DNA from: Corynebacterium crudilactis
GTDB taxonomy: Bacteria > Actinomycetota > Actinomycetes > Mycobacteriales > Mycobacteriaceae
Length of the DNA stretch: 64,000 nucleotides
Reading direction: 5' to 3'
Assembly (NCBI RefSeq): GCF_001643015.1
Contig: NZ_CP015622.1
Coordinates: 137,358-201,357, forward strand
The translations under genes were made by a program, and so were the position numbers. Below the pieces are notes generated by a model. The model searched no databases, was not told the DNA's origin, and saw only the letters and a program-made list of their open reading frames with translations. Below are positions 8,758 to 18,051 of this stretch, in pieces. Numbering within the stretch: position 1 is the first letter of the stretch; each line of letters begins with the position of its first letter.

Positions 8758-9507
8758 ATGTTTGAGGACATGGATCTTGCACTGGCTCAAGTCGATTCCA
8801 CCATCTCGGGGCTCTATGACTCCTTGGATCTCATTGGAGTACTGCTCAATGGAATAATCGGCGGAACGATTGCCAGGCAGCGGGGCTATGACATCATTGG
8901 GTTTTTATTTTTAGCCCTGTTTTCTGCGCTCGGTGGGGGAATGATCCGAGACATGTTGATTCAGCAAGGAACGGTTGCTGCGATTGATAATCAGATTTAC
9001 CTGGCGCTCGCATTCATGGGGGCTTTAATTGCCATGGCGGTGAATTTTAAAGGCAAGGTGTGGGAGCTGTTTAAAGTTCATGGGGATGCCATTGTATTGG
9101 GCGTGTGGGCTGTAACAGGCGCTACGAAGGCGATGAATGCTGGTGTGGCACCGCTGCCGAGTGTGTTCATGGGGGTGTTGACTGCGGTCGGCGGTGGCTT
9201 GGTGCGTGATGTGGTGACGGGTCAAACACCGTCAATTTTTGGTGGGGGCACACTTTATGCGATTCCGGCGACGCTTTCTGCCACGTCGATGGTCATTTTT
9301 CATGGGTTGGATCATGTGGTGTTGGGTATGATTGTGTCACCGCTGTTGGGTATCTCTTTGGCTGTTCTTGCGTATTGGTGCGGTTGGATCATTCCAGTGA
9401 ATACTGATTTTGCGCCGGTTAATCTTACGGTTAGTCAGCTGCGGACGCTGCTTTCTAAAGCGGAAAGAAAAGGTCAAAAAGAACGCGAGAAGAAGGATCC
9501 CACATGA
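8758..9507 (+). CDS. TRIC-type cation channel (UPF0126) protein
   Basis: 249 residues with seven predicted transmembrane helices. Two repeated glycine-rich motifs define the prokaryotic TRIC family: ALGGGMIRDML near residue 63 and AVGGGLVRDVV near 147, each at the start of a helix hairpin. Bacterial TRIC proteins form trimeric monovalent-cation channels in the inner membrane. The C-terminus is a charged tail rich in Lys and Glu. The last 4 bp overlap the start of the META lipoprotein gene (ATGA), so both are probably translated from one mRNA. Confidence 0.85.
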   Translation: MFEDMDLALAQVDSTISGLYDSLDLIGVLLNGIIGGTIARQRGYDIIGFLFLALFSALGGGMIRDMLIQQGTVAAIDNQIYLALAFMGALIAMAVNFKGKVWELFKVHGDAIVLGVWAVTGATKAMNAGVAPLPSVFMGVLTAVGGGLVRDVVTGQTPSIFGGGTLYAIPATLSATSMVIFHGLDHVVLGMIVSPLLGISLAVLAYWCGWIIPVNTDFAPVNLTVSQLRTLLSKAERKGQKEREKKDPT

Positions 9508-9854
9508 AAAAGTTTGCAATTGTAGTCGTGGCAGCCAGCGCAGTGTTGGCAGGTTGTAGTCAGTCGGCGGCAGCGTCTGCTACCGGAATGTGGAGTACAG
9601 CTGCGCCTTCAGGTGCATATATTGAGCTGATGGAAGATGGCTCACTTGCTGGTTCTGATGGCTGCAACCGGTTGATGGGCAGCTGGGAGAAAGACGGCGC
9701 TGACATTACTTTTGGCACCGTCGGCATGACGCAAATGTTTTGCGAAGGTGTAGATGACTGGCTGTCTCAGATGAATACCGCCAACTTGGCCGATGATTTC
9801 ACCATGACAATTTTCAATGAGGCTGGTGACAACATCGGCGAGCTAAAGCGCTAG
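9504..9854 (+). CDS. META-domain lipoprotein
   Basis: 116 residues. A type II signal peptide ends in the lipobox LAGC (Cys18), so the protein should be anchored on the outer face of the membrane. The body matches the META/HslJ fold, with [21 protein letters not shown] and MTQMFC as the conserved core. HslJ is linked to stress resistance in E. coli; the corynebacterial role is unknown. It begins inside the stop of the TRIC gene. Its stop overlaps the stop of the convergent panD gene by 3 bp. Confidence 0.85.
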   Translation: MKKFAIVVVAASAVLAGCSQSAAASATGMWSTAAPSGAYIELMEDGSLAGSDGCNRLMGSWEKDGADITFGTVGMTQMFCEGVDDWLSQMNTANLADDFTMTIFNEAGDNIGELKR

Positions 9855-10261
9855 ATGCTTCTCGACGTCAACAGCCCGGATCCAGGTATTGCCTCCGCAA
9901 GATCGTTGCCGAGCGCCACGATGCGATTATCAGCATCAACGTGCACGATCTTCGGCTCATAGGCTCGAGCCTCCGCATCGGTGGCTTGGAGGTAACTCAT
10001 AATGATCACCAGATCGCCAGGATTAATGAGGTGTGCGGCTGCACCATTGATGCAGATATTGCCTGTTCCAGCATCACCAACAATGACGTAGGTTTCCAGG
10101 CGAGTGCCGTTGGTGATGTCTACGATGGCAACTTTTTCGCCTTCGATGAGTCCAGCGGCATGAACCAAGTCTGCATCAATGGTTACAGAACCGACATAGT
10201 CGAGGTCGGCTTGAGTAACAGTGGCTCGATGAATCTTGCTTCCGAGGATGGTGCGCAGCAT
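9851..10261 (-). CDS. panD: Aspartate 1-decarboxylase
   Basis: Makes beta-alanine from L-aspartate for pantothenate and CoA synthesis. The 136-residue proenzyme contains the self-cleavage site Gly24-Ser25 (YVGSVTID), which generates the pyruvoyl group on the new alpha-chain N-terminus. Lys9 and the INGAAAH motif (Asn72 region) are also present. The sequence agrees with the C. glutamicum PanD I remember except for a few conservative changes. The open frame extends upstream to 10387, but this ATG fits the family start and has a purine-rich site just before it. It is not next to panBC here. Confidence 0.96.
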   Translation of the reverse strand: MLRTILGSKIHRATVTQADLDYVGSVTIDADLVHAAGLIEGEKVAIVDITNGTRLETYVIVGDAGTGNICINGAAAHLINPGDLVIIMSYLQATDAEARAYEPKIVHVDADNRIVALGNDLAEAIPGSGLLTSRSI

Positions 10262-10405
10262 GTCCTGTGATGTCCTTATTTGGCGGGGTGTCCTGCAAGT
10301 TTTAGAAATCATAGCTTGAGATGACAGGGAAAGAAATATTTCGATACTGCAACATCCAGTGCGCCGGGTGGGATTAAGTCGAATCAATCGCTACGATAGC
10401 CACTT

Positions 10406-12067
10406 ATGACTCTTCAGAGTTCTGATAAACGTTCTCCTTCACTATTAGACGCCTCCTCCGAGGTCTTTGTCCATGATTTGGCAGCTTTGTCGCCAACAGA
10501 TGCCACCGCTTGGGGCATCTCTGGCTTCGAAGGTGAGCTGCAGGATTTCTCTCCTGACTATTGGAATGCCATCGCCGAACGCAACCGAGATATGGTTGCA
10601 GACGTTGACGCTTTTGACGACGGTACTGATGACAACGATGACGAGGAAGACTTCGATGATGTCGACCGCGTCACCGCAGATGTGCTCCGTGATCGGGTGT
10701 GCCTAGACCTGGCTCTCCACCACCAAGGTGAGACGCTGTCTAAGCTGAATAATATTGATTCCCCGGTACAAACCATCCGCGATACTTTCCTCATCATGCC
10801 CCGAGAGACCGCAGATGATGTGGATAATCTCCGCGAGCGGCTTTCGAGAGTGCCGGATGCTCTTCACGGCTACTGTGAATCACTTGCAGAAGCCGCTAGC
10901 CAAGGCCACGTTGCGGCGATCCGCCAGGTGGAAGAGGTAGTTTCGCAATGTGAGGATCTCGCCGATGAGGATTCCATTTTGCAGCACCTCGGCTTGGATG
11001 AACATGACCCAGTAGTTACAGAAGCTCAAGAAGCTTTTGCCCGCGTGGCAGGGTGGCTTGCGGAACAATTGGCACCGCATGCACCACACGAGGATGCCGT
11101 CGGACGCGATCGCTATGAAACATTCTCCCACTTGCATGTAGGTGAATTTGTCGATCTCGATGAGGCCTACCAATGGTCACTTGAGCAGCTCCGTGAGATT
11201 GATTCCCAGCAGCTGCAGGTGGCGGAAAAGCTCTATGGCGCTGGCACCACCGTCCGCGAAGCGATGAAGAAGCTCAATACCGATGAGCGCTATCTCATTC
11301 GAGGCACTGACGTTTTGCAGGAGTGGATGCAAAAGACCGCTGATCAGACCATTACTGATCTCAACGGCAGCTACTTTAAGATCCCAGAGCCAGCTCAAGA
11401 AATTGGTTGCCTCATTGATCCCGCTGGCACCGGTGGCATTTTCTACACCCCACCGAGCGATGATTTTTCCCGCCCTGGCCGCATGTGGTGGTCCGTGCCT
11501 AAAAGCCAGGAAGTTTTCCACACCTGGCAAGAGCTCACCACAGTTTTCCACGAAGGCGTACCGGGCCATCACCTGCAGATCTCCCAAACACTTGTGGAAG
11601 ATGATCTCAACCTGTGGCGCCGTGTTGCGTGCTGGAACTCCGGCCACGGTGAAGGCTGGGCGCTGTATGCAGAATCCTTGATGAAGGAGCTCGGCTACCA
11701 CGAAGATCCAGGCAACCTCATGGGATATTTGGATGCACAGCGACTCCGCGCCGCTCGAGTAGCCATTGATATTGGAATCCACCTGAACAAGAAGAACCCA
11801 GAGTGCACTGGCCTGTGGGATGTGTCCTATGCCAGGAGCTTCCTGCGGGAAAACACTTCCATGACAGAAGCGACGCTGGCCTTTGAGCTCAACCGCTACC
11901 TTGGTTGGCCAGGACAAGCAGCGTCCTATGCCATTGGACAGCGCCTCTGGCTAAATCTGCGTGATGAAGCAATCGCTGAAGGTCAAACCCTAGCTGAATT
12001 CCACAGCAAGGCGCTGTCTTATGGCAGCATCCCAATGGGCATTTTGCGAGATCAGGTGTTGAACTAG
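10406..12067 (+). CDS. DUF885-family metallopeptidase-like protein
   Basis: 553 residues, cytoplasmic by appearance. DUF885 proteins are putative zinc carboxypeptidase-like enzymes. The core motif HEGVPGHHLQ is at 382-391, where His382-Glu383 and His388/389 form an expanded HExxxxxH site, followed by the second conserved block GHGEGWALYAE (Glu ligand) about 50 residues later. An acidic stretch (about 65-85, DDNDDEEDFDD) is unusual for the family. The stop overlaps the stop of the convergent AbrB-type gene by 4 bp. Substrate unknown. Confidence 0.85.
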   Translation: MTLQSSDKRSPSLLDASSEVFVHDLAALSPTDATAWGISGFEGELQDFSPDYWNAIAERNRDMVADVDAFDDGTDDNDDEEDFDDVDRVTADVLRDRVCLDLALHHQGETLSKLNNIDSPVQTIRDTFLIMPRETADDVDNLRERLSRVPDALHGYCESLAEAASQGHVAAIRQVEEVVSQCEDLADEDSILQHLGLDEHDPVVTEAQEAFARVAGWLAEQLAPHAPHEDAVGRDRYETFSHLHVGEFVDLDEAYQWSLEQLREIDSQQLQVAEKLYGAGTTVREAMKKLNTDERYLIRGTDVLQEWMQKTADQTITDLNGSYFKIPEPAQEIGCLIDPAGTGGIFYTPPSDDFSRPGRMWWSVPKSQEVFHTWQELTTVFHEGVPGHHLQISQTLVEDDLNLWRRVACWNSGHGEGWALYAESLMKELGYHEDPGNLMGYLDAQRLRAARVAIDIGIHLNKKNPECTGLWDVSYARSFLRENTSMTEATLAFELNRYLGWPGQAASYAIGQRLWLNLRDEAIAEGQTLAEFHSKALSYGSIPMGILRDQVLN

Positions 12068-13203
12068 CGTTCCCTGCGCAAGATAAACTTCAGCAGCGCA
12101 GGGAGAAAACCGGCAATGGTCAAAATCGCGAGCAATCGAATGATTTGGATCGTGACCACCACCGGCCCCGCAGCACCTTCTGAAGACAGTGCGAGGACAG
12201 TTTCCAGCGCGCCGGGGCTGGTGGCTAGGTAGGCTTCAAAGAAGCTAATATCAAGCCACCAGGTGAGTAATCCTGCGGCTCCAGCGCACACAGCCAGCAG
12301 TGCGAAAATAAACAGGAACGTTGCGGGAAGCTGCTTGGAGAAGATCTTCAAGGACGCCATATTTAGCGCGCCGCCACACATCCAGCCGATCGCCATGAAC
12401 GCGATGATCTTGAACGCGGTTGGGGGGTCCAGATTAAGATCTGCGGGCAATAGGAAACTTAATAGCACTGTGAACAGCAGCGGGCCGAGCACCGCCGGCG
12501 CTGGAAAGCGCAAGAGACGCCCCAAAGGTTCGCCGACAAGCACGATGCCGAAGAGCACAATGAGCGAAAATACGCTTATCGATGTCCCGAACTCTGCAAA
12601 CCCAAACACATCGAGCCACCGCTCTGGTGGTGCACCCAAATCAGCTCCGCCAGGAACGAAAAAGTGCGTGACCAAAGGCAAAGTCATAGAGACAACGAGC
12701 AGCCTTAAATATTGAGTTAAAGCCACATATCGGAAATCAGCACCCAGTTCACGTGCCAGAATCGGCATCACAGAAGCACCACCTGCAAGCATGGAGAGCA
12801 CACCAGTTTCCGGGAGGATTTCTGGGCGAGAGCGCGCCAGTAAAAGACCACCGATGATGCCCACTGCAATGGTGAAAAATGAAATCACGAGGCCGGGGAT
12901 CAAATAGCGCAGTAGCTCTGACCCAGAAGAATTAATCAAAGGCAGCGCTGCTAAAACAGCGACGATGGAGCGGCCAAAAATATGCACACTTTTAGCCATC
13001 GGGAGATCTTGTCCAGTACTTAATGCGCACACACCAGCAACCAAAATGGCGGCGAGAATCCACGCGGCAGGCACACCCCACATGGTAAAAAGCCATCCCA
13101 CGGCCAAAGATAGTGGCGCTACAAGACACCAACGTAATGCGATGGTCTTGCGGGATGGCTGTTCTGGAAGTTCTTCGTGGGGCTCTGGTTCTCTATCGCT
13201 CAA
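12064..13203 (-). CDS. AbrB-family membrane protein (ammonia monooxygenase-like annotation)
   Basis: 379 residues with about 10 transmembrane segments arranged as two halves, as in the AbrB/YccA membrane duplication family (Pfam AbrB). Characteristic glycine- and alanine-rich motifs are LSMLAGGASVMPILAREL in the first half and ATSPGALETVLALSSE in the second. These proteins are often misannotated as regulators or ammonia monooxygenase; transport of an organic substrate is more likely, but this is unproven. A short cytoplasmic acidic leader precedes the first helix. Confidence 0.78.
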   Translation of the reverse strand: MSDREPEPHEELPEQPSRKTIALRWCLVAPLSLAVGWLFTMWGVPAAWILAAILVAGVCALSTGQDLPMAKSVHIFGRSIVAVLAALPLINSSGSELLRYLIPGLVISFFTIAVGIIGGLLLARSRPEILPETGVLSMLAGGASVMPILARELGADFRYVALTQYLRLLVVSMTLPLVTHFFVPGGADLGAPPERWLDVFGFAEFGTSISVFSLIVLFGIVLVGEPLGRLLRFPAPAVLGPLLFTVLLSFLLPADLNLDPPTAFKIIAFMAIGWMCGGALNMASLKIFSKQLPATFLFIFALLAVCAGAAGLLTWWLDISFFEAYLATSPGALETVLALSSEGAAGPVVVTIQIIRLLAILTIAGFLPALLKFILRRER

Positions 13204-13234
13204 CTGGCCACCACAACTCCTTGATCTACAACAT

Positions 13235-13711
13235 TTAGGTAGCTTTCACTTTAGCAGTGGAATCTTTAAGGACTTCATAAGAGTCGGGTGTGATCAAGAC
13301 TGGATTGGCATCACGGTTTGTGGAGAAGAAACGGACTTCATTTTCTCCTGGAACAACATAAAGCCTGTTGATTTTGGTGATTTCAGTGATTTTTTTCGGC
13401 ATGATCATGGTGGTGATCAGTGGTTTTTTGCTGGCGTGCACCGAAAGCTCCCCAGTTGTCGATTGGGAAATCTCTAGTTTGGCAGCCTGCTCATGGGCAC
13501 CGTCTTTAAGCTTCCAGGTCACCGGGAAAGTCGCAGCACAGGTGGCAACGATGTGCGTTGAGGCGGAGGGCTCGTCGAAAAGCACGCAGGTTAGTTGTTG
13601 TTGCTCGCCCATATCAATCGAATACAGGCCTGACCCTTGGGCGGCTGCAGCGGGTGAGCCGACCGCGAGGAGGACGAGAGCTGCGAGGGCAGCGAGTGTG
13701 CGGTTGCGCAT
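13235..13711 (-). CDS. Secreted protein of unknown function
   Basis: 158 residues from the second in-frame ATG, which has a better-spaced AAGG upstream than the first at 13720. The N-terminus is a Sec signal peptide (MRNRTLAALAALVLLAVGS then AAAA, cleavage expected near residue 24). The mature part is mostly beta-strand-like with two Cys residues (QQLTCVLF and HIVATCAATF) that could form a disulfide. No family recognised. It sits 31 bp from the AbrB-type gene, on the same strand and upstream of it, so the two may be co-transcribed. Confidence 0.7.
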   Translation of the reverse strand: MRNRTLAALAALVLLAVGSPAAAAQGSGLYSIDMGEQQQLTCVLFDEPSASTHIVATCAATFPVTWKLKDGAHEQAAKLEISQSTTGELSVHASKKPLITTMIMPKKITEITKINRLYVVPGENEVRFFSTNRDANPVLITPDSYEVLKDSTAKVKAT

Positions 13712-13848
13712 AATAATCATCCTTAAAACTTAAGGAATAGATGGTAATCCCCATGCTAATCGCAGAAAATGAGACTTCGACAGGCATATACTTTTAAACA
13801 TCAAAAATGATGCCGGACTGATGCCAGAACGTAATAGGAGATACCCAC

Positions 13849-14631
13849 ATGGGGTTAGAACTAGCGGCGAGTGGTTGGGGAATCCTTATTGCCGGCGCAG
13901 CGATTGCCGGATGGATTGATGCCGTAATCGGTGGCGGCGGATTAGTACTGATCCCCCTAATTTTGGCAGTCATGCCACAACTTGCCCCAGTAACAGCGCT
14001 GGCCTCGAATAAATTAGCTGCTGTAACTGGCACCGCTTCAGCCGCAGTTACACTCGTGCGCAGAGTGAAACCAGATAAAAAACTCCTCGCACTCTATATC
14101 CCCATCGCGGTGGTGTGCTCAGCTGCGGGAGCCTTGGCCGCAAGCCTGATTGATAAACAAGTTATGCGCCCCATGATCATCGTATTGATGCTGGTTGTGG
14201 GCGTGATTGTGGTGTTTAAACCAAATTTCGGCACTGGTGAAAGCAAAGCGTTACCCACCGGTTGGCGACGGTGGGTAACTTTTGCAGCAGTAGGACTTAT
14301 CGCAGTCTATGACGGTATTTTTGGGCCCGGCACCGGCATGTTTTTGATCATGGCGTTCACGGCCTTGTTGTCGCAAAATTTTCTCGCCTCCGCCGCCATG
14401 GCAAAGGTCGTAAACACCTCCACCAACCTCGGTGCATTAATTGTATTCATCATCGGTGGGCATGTGTGGTGGACTTTAGGTTTGGTGTTGGCAGTGGCAA
14501 ATGTCGTGGGTGCGCAACTGGGTGCCCGAACAGTACTTGGTGGTGGTACCAGGCTAATTAGGTACGCGTTGCTGACTTTGGTTGTCGTTATGAGCGTCTA
14601 TCTCACGTGGCAACAAATCCAAGGATTATAG
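13849..14631 (+). CDS. TauE/SafE-family membrane permease (copy 2, YfcA-like)
   Basis: 260 residues, about 8 transmembrane segments. The signature WIDAVIGGGGLVLIPLILA opens the first half, and YDGIFGPGTGMFLIMAF opens the second; both are standard in the YfcA/TauE group. Function is likely anion or organic sulfur compound export; substrate unknown. AGGAG 13836-13840 precedes the ATG by 8 bases. The small gene that follows begins 47 bp later and may be co-transcribed. Confidence 0.85.
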   Translation: MGLELAASGWGILIAGAAIAGWIDAVIGGGGLVLIPLILAVMPQLAPVTALASNKLAAVTGTASAAVTLVRRVKPDKKLLALYIPIAVVCSAAGALAASLIDKQVMRPMIIVLMLVVGVIVVFKPNFGTGESKALPTGWRRWVTFAAVGLIAVYDGIFGPGTGMFLIMAFTALLSQNFLASAAMAKVVNTSTNLGALIVFIIGGHVWWTLGLVLAVANVVGAQLGARTVLGGGTRLIRYALLTLVVVMSVYLTWQQIQGL

Positions 14632-14678
14632 GAAACTCTAAGATTCTATCCTGGTTTGTGGCAGGGAAGGTTTCTAAG

Positions 14679-15071
14679 ATGGGAATCATGACGAAGACAA
14701 AACTAGAAAGCATCTCCGAGCTCACCTCGGATGATCCGCTTAGTTACCCGGAATTGAATCTCGCACCCATTTCCACCACAGTTACAATTGTGGTCGCTGA
14801 AGAAACCCCATCGGAAAACTTCCCGGAATTACTCATGGGTGCAGCAGAATCTACCCGTCTTTTAGGACTAGATGAGCTTCATATCATTGCTCCAACGGTC
14901 CATCTTCCAGCTTTGGCTGTGGCAGCCGCTGAAATTGCGCACCATTTGCCAGAGAAATTCCAATTCTGCGAGGCGGAAACCTGCACGCATCTCCATCCAG
15001 ATGATGATACCTATCTCACTGCGGAATCTGTTTCGCTGTTAGGTGCGAAAGGGAATCTGTTTCGCTGTTAG
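14679..15071 (+). CDS. Conserved hypothetical protein with altered C-terminus
   Basis: 130 residues from ATG 14679 (GGGAAGG eight bases upstream); ATG 14688 is also possible. No family recognised; the sequence is acidic, with a cluster ETCTHLHPDDD (two His and a Cys) that could bind metal. The C-terminus has been changed by a 29-bp tandem duplication (15023-15051 and 15052-15080). With one copy removed the frame ends GAKVKSA-stop; in this sequence it reads GAKGNLFRC-stop. The conserved body is therefore intact and only the last few residues are new. Confidence 0.65.
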   Translation: MGIMTKTKLESISELTSDDPLSYPELNLAPISTTVTIVVAEETPSENFPELLMGAAESTRLLGLDELHIIAPTVHLPALAVAAAEIAHHLPEKFQFCEAETCTHLHPDDDTYLTAESVSLLGAKGNLFRC

Positions 15072-15080
15072 GTGCGAAAG
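15023..15080 (+). repeat. Perfect 29-bp tandem duplication across a stop codon
   Basis: The 29-base unit starting GGAATCTGTTTCGCTG occurs back to back at 15023-15051 and 15052-15080 without a mismatch. Twenty-nine is not a multiple of three, so the duplication shifts the reading frame of the overlapping gene and moves its stop from TAA near 15092 to TAG 15069-15071. Perfect identity indicates a recent replication-slippage event. Confidence 0.9.
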
Positions 15081-15151
15081 TGAAATCTGCTTAAGTGAAT
15101 TGATGCCTGGTTGTGGCTTGGTTGCTTGAATCATTGGCACCCTGGCCTCGT

Positions 15152-15208
15152 ATGCAAATTTTCGTTCCATTTGGAGCGTAGCTTCGGATTTGGAACGAAA
15201 ATTTGCAT
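15152..15208. repeat. Long perfect inverted repeat, first of a tandem pair
   Basis: Arms of 18 bases (15152-15169 and 15191-15208, ATGCAAATTTTCGTTCCA and its exact complement) enclose a 21-base loop. It lies in the 345-bp gap between convergent genes (stops at 15071 and 15417). It could act as a bidirectional transcription barrier, but it has no U-tract. A degenerate second copy follows at 15225. Confidence 0.7.
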
Positions 15209-15224
15209 CTCTGATCTCGGGAAA

Positions 15225-15280
15225 TGCAAGAATCTGTTCCATTTAGCGGGCAGCAGAGGTCTCTGGAACGGATCCTTGCA
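15225..15280. repeat. Second inverted repeat of the tandem pair
   Basis: Arms 15225-15241 and 15264-15280 (TGCAAGAATCTGTTCCA against TGGAACGGATCCTTGCA) pair with two mismatched positions around a 22-base loop. The arm ends GTTCCATTT and TGGAACG match those of the repeat at 15152, so the two hairpins are related. The remaining 15281-15416 shows nothing recognisable. Confidence 0.6.
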
Positions 15281-15416
15281 CCGGAATCTCACAGGATTCA
15301 CAATCGTCTCAATTACCCCAAAATAACCCTGCTCCAGAAGGCCATTTAAGTGCCTAACTCAGCTCCCCTGACACATGTGGACATTGGGAAAACTGAAGCC
15401 TTTAAACGGCCAGGAA

Positions 15417-17807
15417 TTAACTGCGGTTTTTCGTCCGCGCAGTAGCTGGGGCAGTCCACGGATCTTCCGGCCACGGATGTTTCGGATAACGCCCACGCAT
15501 TTCCGCACGCACCTGGTTATATGGGCCGGCCCAGAAACTACGCAGATCATCTGTGAGCGCTAAAGGCCTTCCCGCAGGTGAGAGTAAATGAAATTGCACT
15601 GGAATGCCACAAAAACGTGGGGATTCCTCCAGGCCAAAACACTCTTGCAGTTTTACTTTGACAACTGGCCGCCCAGAAGAATAATCCAAGCGATGTTGAT
15701 GTCCACTCGGCACAATCAAATGAGCGGGCGCGAACTCATCGAAGTTGGATGCCGCAGGCCAAGGCAGCAGTCGTTGCAGCGCTGGGTACATATCAATGCT
15801 GTTTAAACGCGCACCGTGGCTTAGCGCATCAATTTCTTGCGCCAACCATAAGTGTGGATCTGCTGCATCGACGTCTGGCCAGGGCTGATTGCGGTGGTGG
15901 TGGACAAATCGCAAACGATCTCGGAGGAATGCTGCTTTATCGGAGAAATGAAAGAGGTCTAAACCGCCGTGGCTTAATGCTTCTGCGATGGCTTCTGCAG
16001 CTTCTGTTGGATTGGGCTTTGTAGGCGTGGAACTTAGTTCGATGGCGCCGGCTGCTTTTACGCGACGTGCTTGTACTTTTTCTTCGACAAAAAAGGCGCG
16101 CGTTTCTTCTGTAACTCCGATGAGCTCTAGGGCGTGTGCTTCAGAAATGCGGGCGGCTGCTCTGATAATTGCAGAATTGTGGGAACGATTGATTGCAGCA
16201 ACGGCGAGCCACGGGGCATCTTTAAGATCAGTGTCGATTAATCGCGCACGCGTGCCGCTGGCTAAAAGGTATTCACCATTGTCTATTTTTTTGCCTATGA
16301 GCTGTGGAAATGCCGCGCCTACAATTTGGCCGGCCGTGGCGGGGACGGAAGATGGCGGTGCCAAACGGCGGAGGCGTGCCACCTCCTGCTTTGCAGGTTG
16401 TTGCTTTTCGACGTCTCCCTGCGGGGTACCAGACACCACCGCTAAGACCTTTGCCGCTTGTTCGCCAAAGCGGAGGAGGGAGGTGGCTAGTTGTGGGGCG
16501 AGGGGGAGCGTCGATAAGCGATGTCCTAGCGGCGTGATAGCGTCGCCCTCAAGCGCGCCGATGTGGTGCAGGATTTCGTGGGCAGCCTCCCAGGCTGCAT
16601 GAGGAGGTTGGTCAAGCAGAGGTAAATCTGCTGGTTGTGTGCCCCATTTGGCCAGCCACAGGGCAGTTTGAGTGAGGTCTGCAGAGCTGATTTCTGGTGC
16701 TATAAAACGGGGGAAGTGGGAATAGTCATCCTCTGAATAACACCGAATTACCTGTCCGGGTCCCTCTCTTCCGGCGCGTCCGGCACGCTGTGTGGCGGAA
16801 GATTGTGCGCAACTGCTGGTGATAAGGCCTGTCATACCGCGGGCTGCATCACGTTTGGGGCTGCGTGTTAAACCGGAATCAACCACGATCCGCACGCCGG
16901 GTACCGTCAAGGAACTTTCGGATACTGGGGTGGAAACGATGATGCGTTGCTGCGCAGACGGGGTCAGTGCGAGATCTTGTTCTCCTGGGGTCAAGCGGCC
17001 GTGTAGTGGATAAACATTGTCGTGGCCTAGGCTTTTGAGCTTATTGACGACACGCTCAATTTCGCCGACACCAGGCACGAAAACCAGCGCGGAATGATCC
17101 GAACGAGTTACTGCAGCATGGGTTTGTTGGGCTATGTGGTCTAGGAATGCCCAGTCCACACCACGTGCACCGAGGCGGGGAGTGGGAGCTGGGGCATAGG
17201 AAATGTCTAGCGGGAAAATTGGTGCTTCAGCTGAAAAAATTTCAGCGTCCATTAAATCTGCGAATTTGTCCGAGTCCAAGGTTGCGGACATCGCGATCAA
17301 GGAAAAATCATCGCGTAATTGGCTAAGTTCCGTGAGCATGCCGAGTAATAGATCTGAATCCAGCTGCCGTTCGTGTACCTCATCAATTATTACGGCACCC
17401 ACTCCGGGCAATTCTGGATCGTTGAGAAGCTGACGGATTAGTACGCCAGGAGTCATAAATTGCACGTGAGAGCCAGAAATGTGGTCTCCACGCACGCTAA
17501 ATCCCACTTTGGTGCCTAGTGGGCTGCCATCGAGTACGGCGAGTCTGCGTGCGGCTGCACGGACGGCTACACGTCGGGGAGCAGTGACGATAATCTTTGG
17601 TTTTGCTGGGTGTTCAATGTCGGAGGCATGTATGACATTAGCTACAAATGGGGGTAAAAGTGTCGTTTTTCCGGTGCCGGGTGGGGCCTGGATGACAAAA
17701 TTTCCGGGACCCGCTGAAAGGGCTTTGTGCAGGTCGGGCAGCATAATTTCTACGGGAAGACTTGTAGAAATTCGATCTATTAGAAATTTGCTTATTTTTG
17801 GATTCAT
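15417..17807 (-). CDS. hrpB: ATP-dependent RNA helicase HrpB
   Basis: 796 residues, close to the usual 800-850 of HrpB. DExH-box helicase motifs are in order: Walker A APPGTGKTT (41-49), motif II IIDEVHER (DEVH), motif III SATLD, motif V VPGVRIVVDSGLTR, motif VI QRAGRAGREGPG. The C-terminal HrpB-specific region ends with PVQFHLLSPAGRPL and PWPEDPW, family hallmarks. Cellular role is poorly known in any bacterium. It is monocistronic; the next upstream gene on this strand starts far away. Confidence 0.93.
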   Translation of the reverse strand: MNPKISKFLIDRISTSLPVEIMLPDLHKALSAGPGNFVIQAPPGTGKTTLLPPFVANVIHASDIEHPAKPKIIVTAPRRVAVRAAARRLAVLDGSPLGTKVGFSVRGDHISGSHVQFMTPGVLIRQLLNDPELPGVGAVIIDEVHERQLDSDLLLGMLTELSQLRDDFSLIAMSATLDSDKFADLMDAEIFSAEAPIFPLDISYAPAPTPRLGARGVDWAFLDHIAQQTHAAVTRSDHSALVFVPGVGEIERVVNKLKSLGHDNVYPLHGRLTPGEQDLALTPSAQQRIIVSTPVSESSLTVPGVRIVVDSGLTRSPKRDAARGMTGLITSSCAQSSATQRAGRAGREGPGQVIRCYSEDDYSHFPRFIAPEISSADLTQTALWLAKWGTQPADLPLLDQPPHAAWEAAHEILHHIGALEGDAITPLGHRLSTLPLAPQLATSLLRFGEQAAKVLAVVSGTPQGDVEKQQPAKQEVARLRRLAPPSSVPATAGQIVGAAFPQLIGKKIDNGEYLLASGTRARLIDTDLKDAPWLAVAAINRSHNSAIIRAAARISEAHALELIGVTEETRAFFVEEKVQARRVKAAGAIELSSTPTKPNPTEAAEAIAEALSHGGLDLFHFSDKAAFLRDRLRFVHHHRNQPWPDVDAADPHLWLAQEIDALSHGARLNSIDMYPALQRLLPWPAASNFDEFAPAHLIVPSGHQHRLDYSSGRPVVKVKLQECFGLEESPRFCGIPVQFHLLSPAGRPLALTDDLRSFWAGPYNQVRAEMRGRYPKHPWPEDPWTAPATARTKNRS

Positions 17808-18051
17808 TAAATACCTGTAAATTAAGAATCTGCTGAACTTACCACTTGTTCTACCGGTCTAAGTGTTAGGTAGAAGAATAGAAATTGATGTGAAGTACGG
17901 AGATATGGATTGAGGGTTTTTTAGTTCTTCTTGGTAAGTGCTTAAGTGTACTGGCCTCTTTAACTGCTTAGTTCCAATTTATGTTCGCACCGGTAGGTAG
18001 AAATAGGTTATATATCACCATGGATTGAAAGTATGGAAGTCGTAGCAAGTG

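Noticed and set aside
11177-11917. Minus-strand open frame of 246 codons
   Set aside because: Antisense shadow of the DUF885 gene; no start context and no family motif.
15152-15280. CRISPR array
   Set aside because: Only two unequal inverted repeats, no regularly spaced direct repeats and no cas genes.
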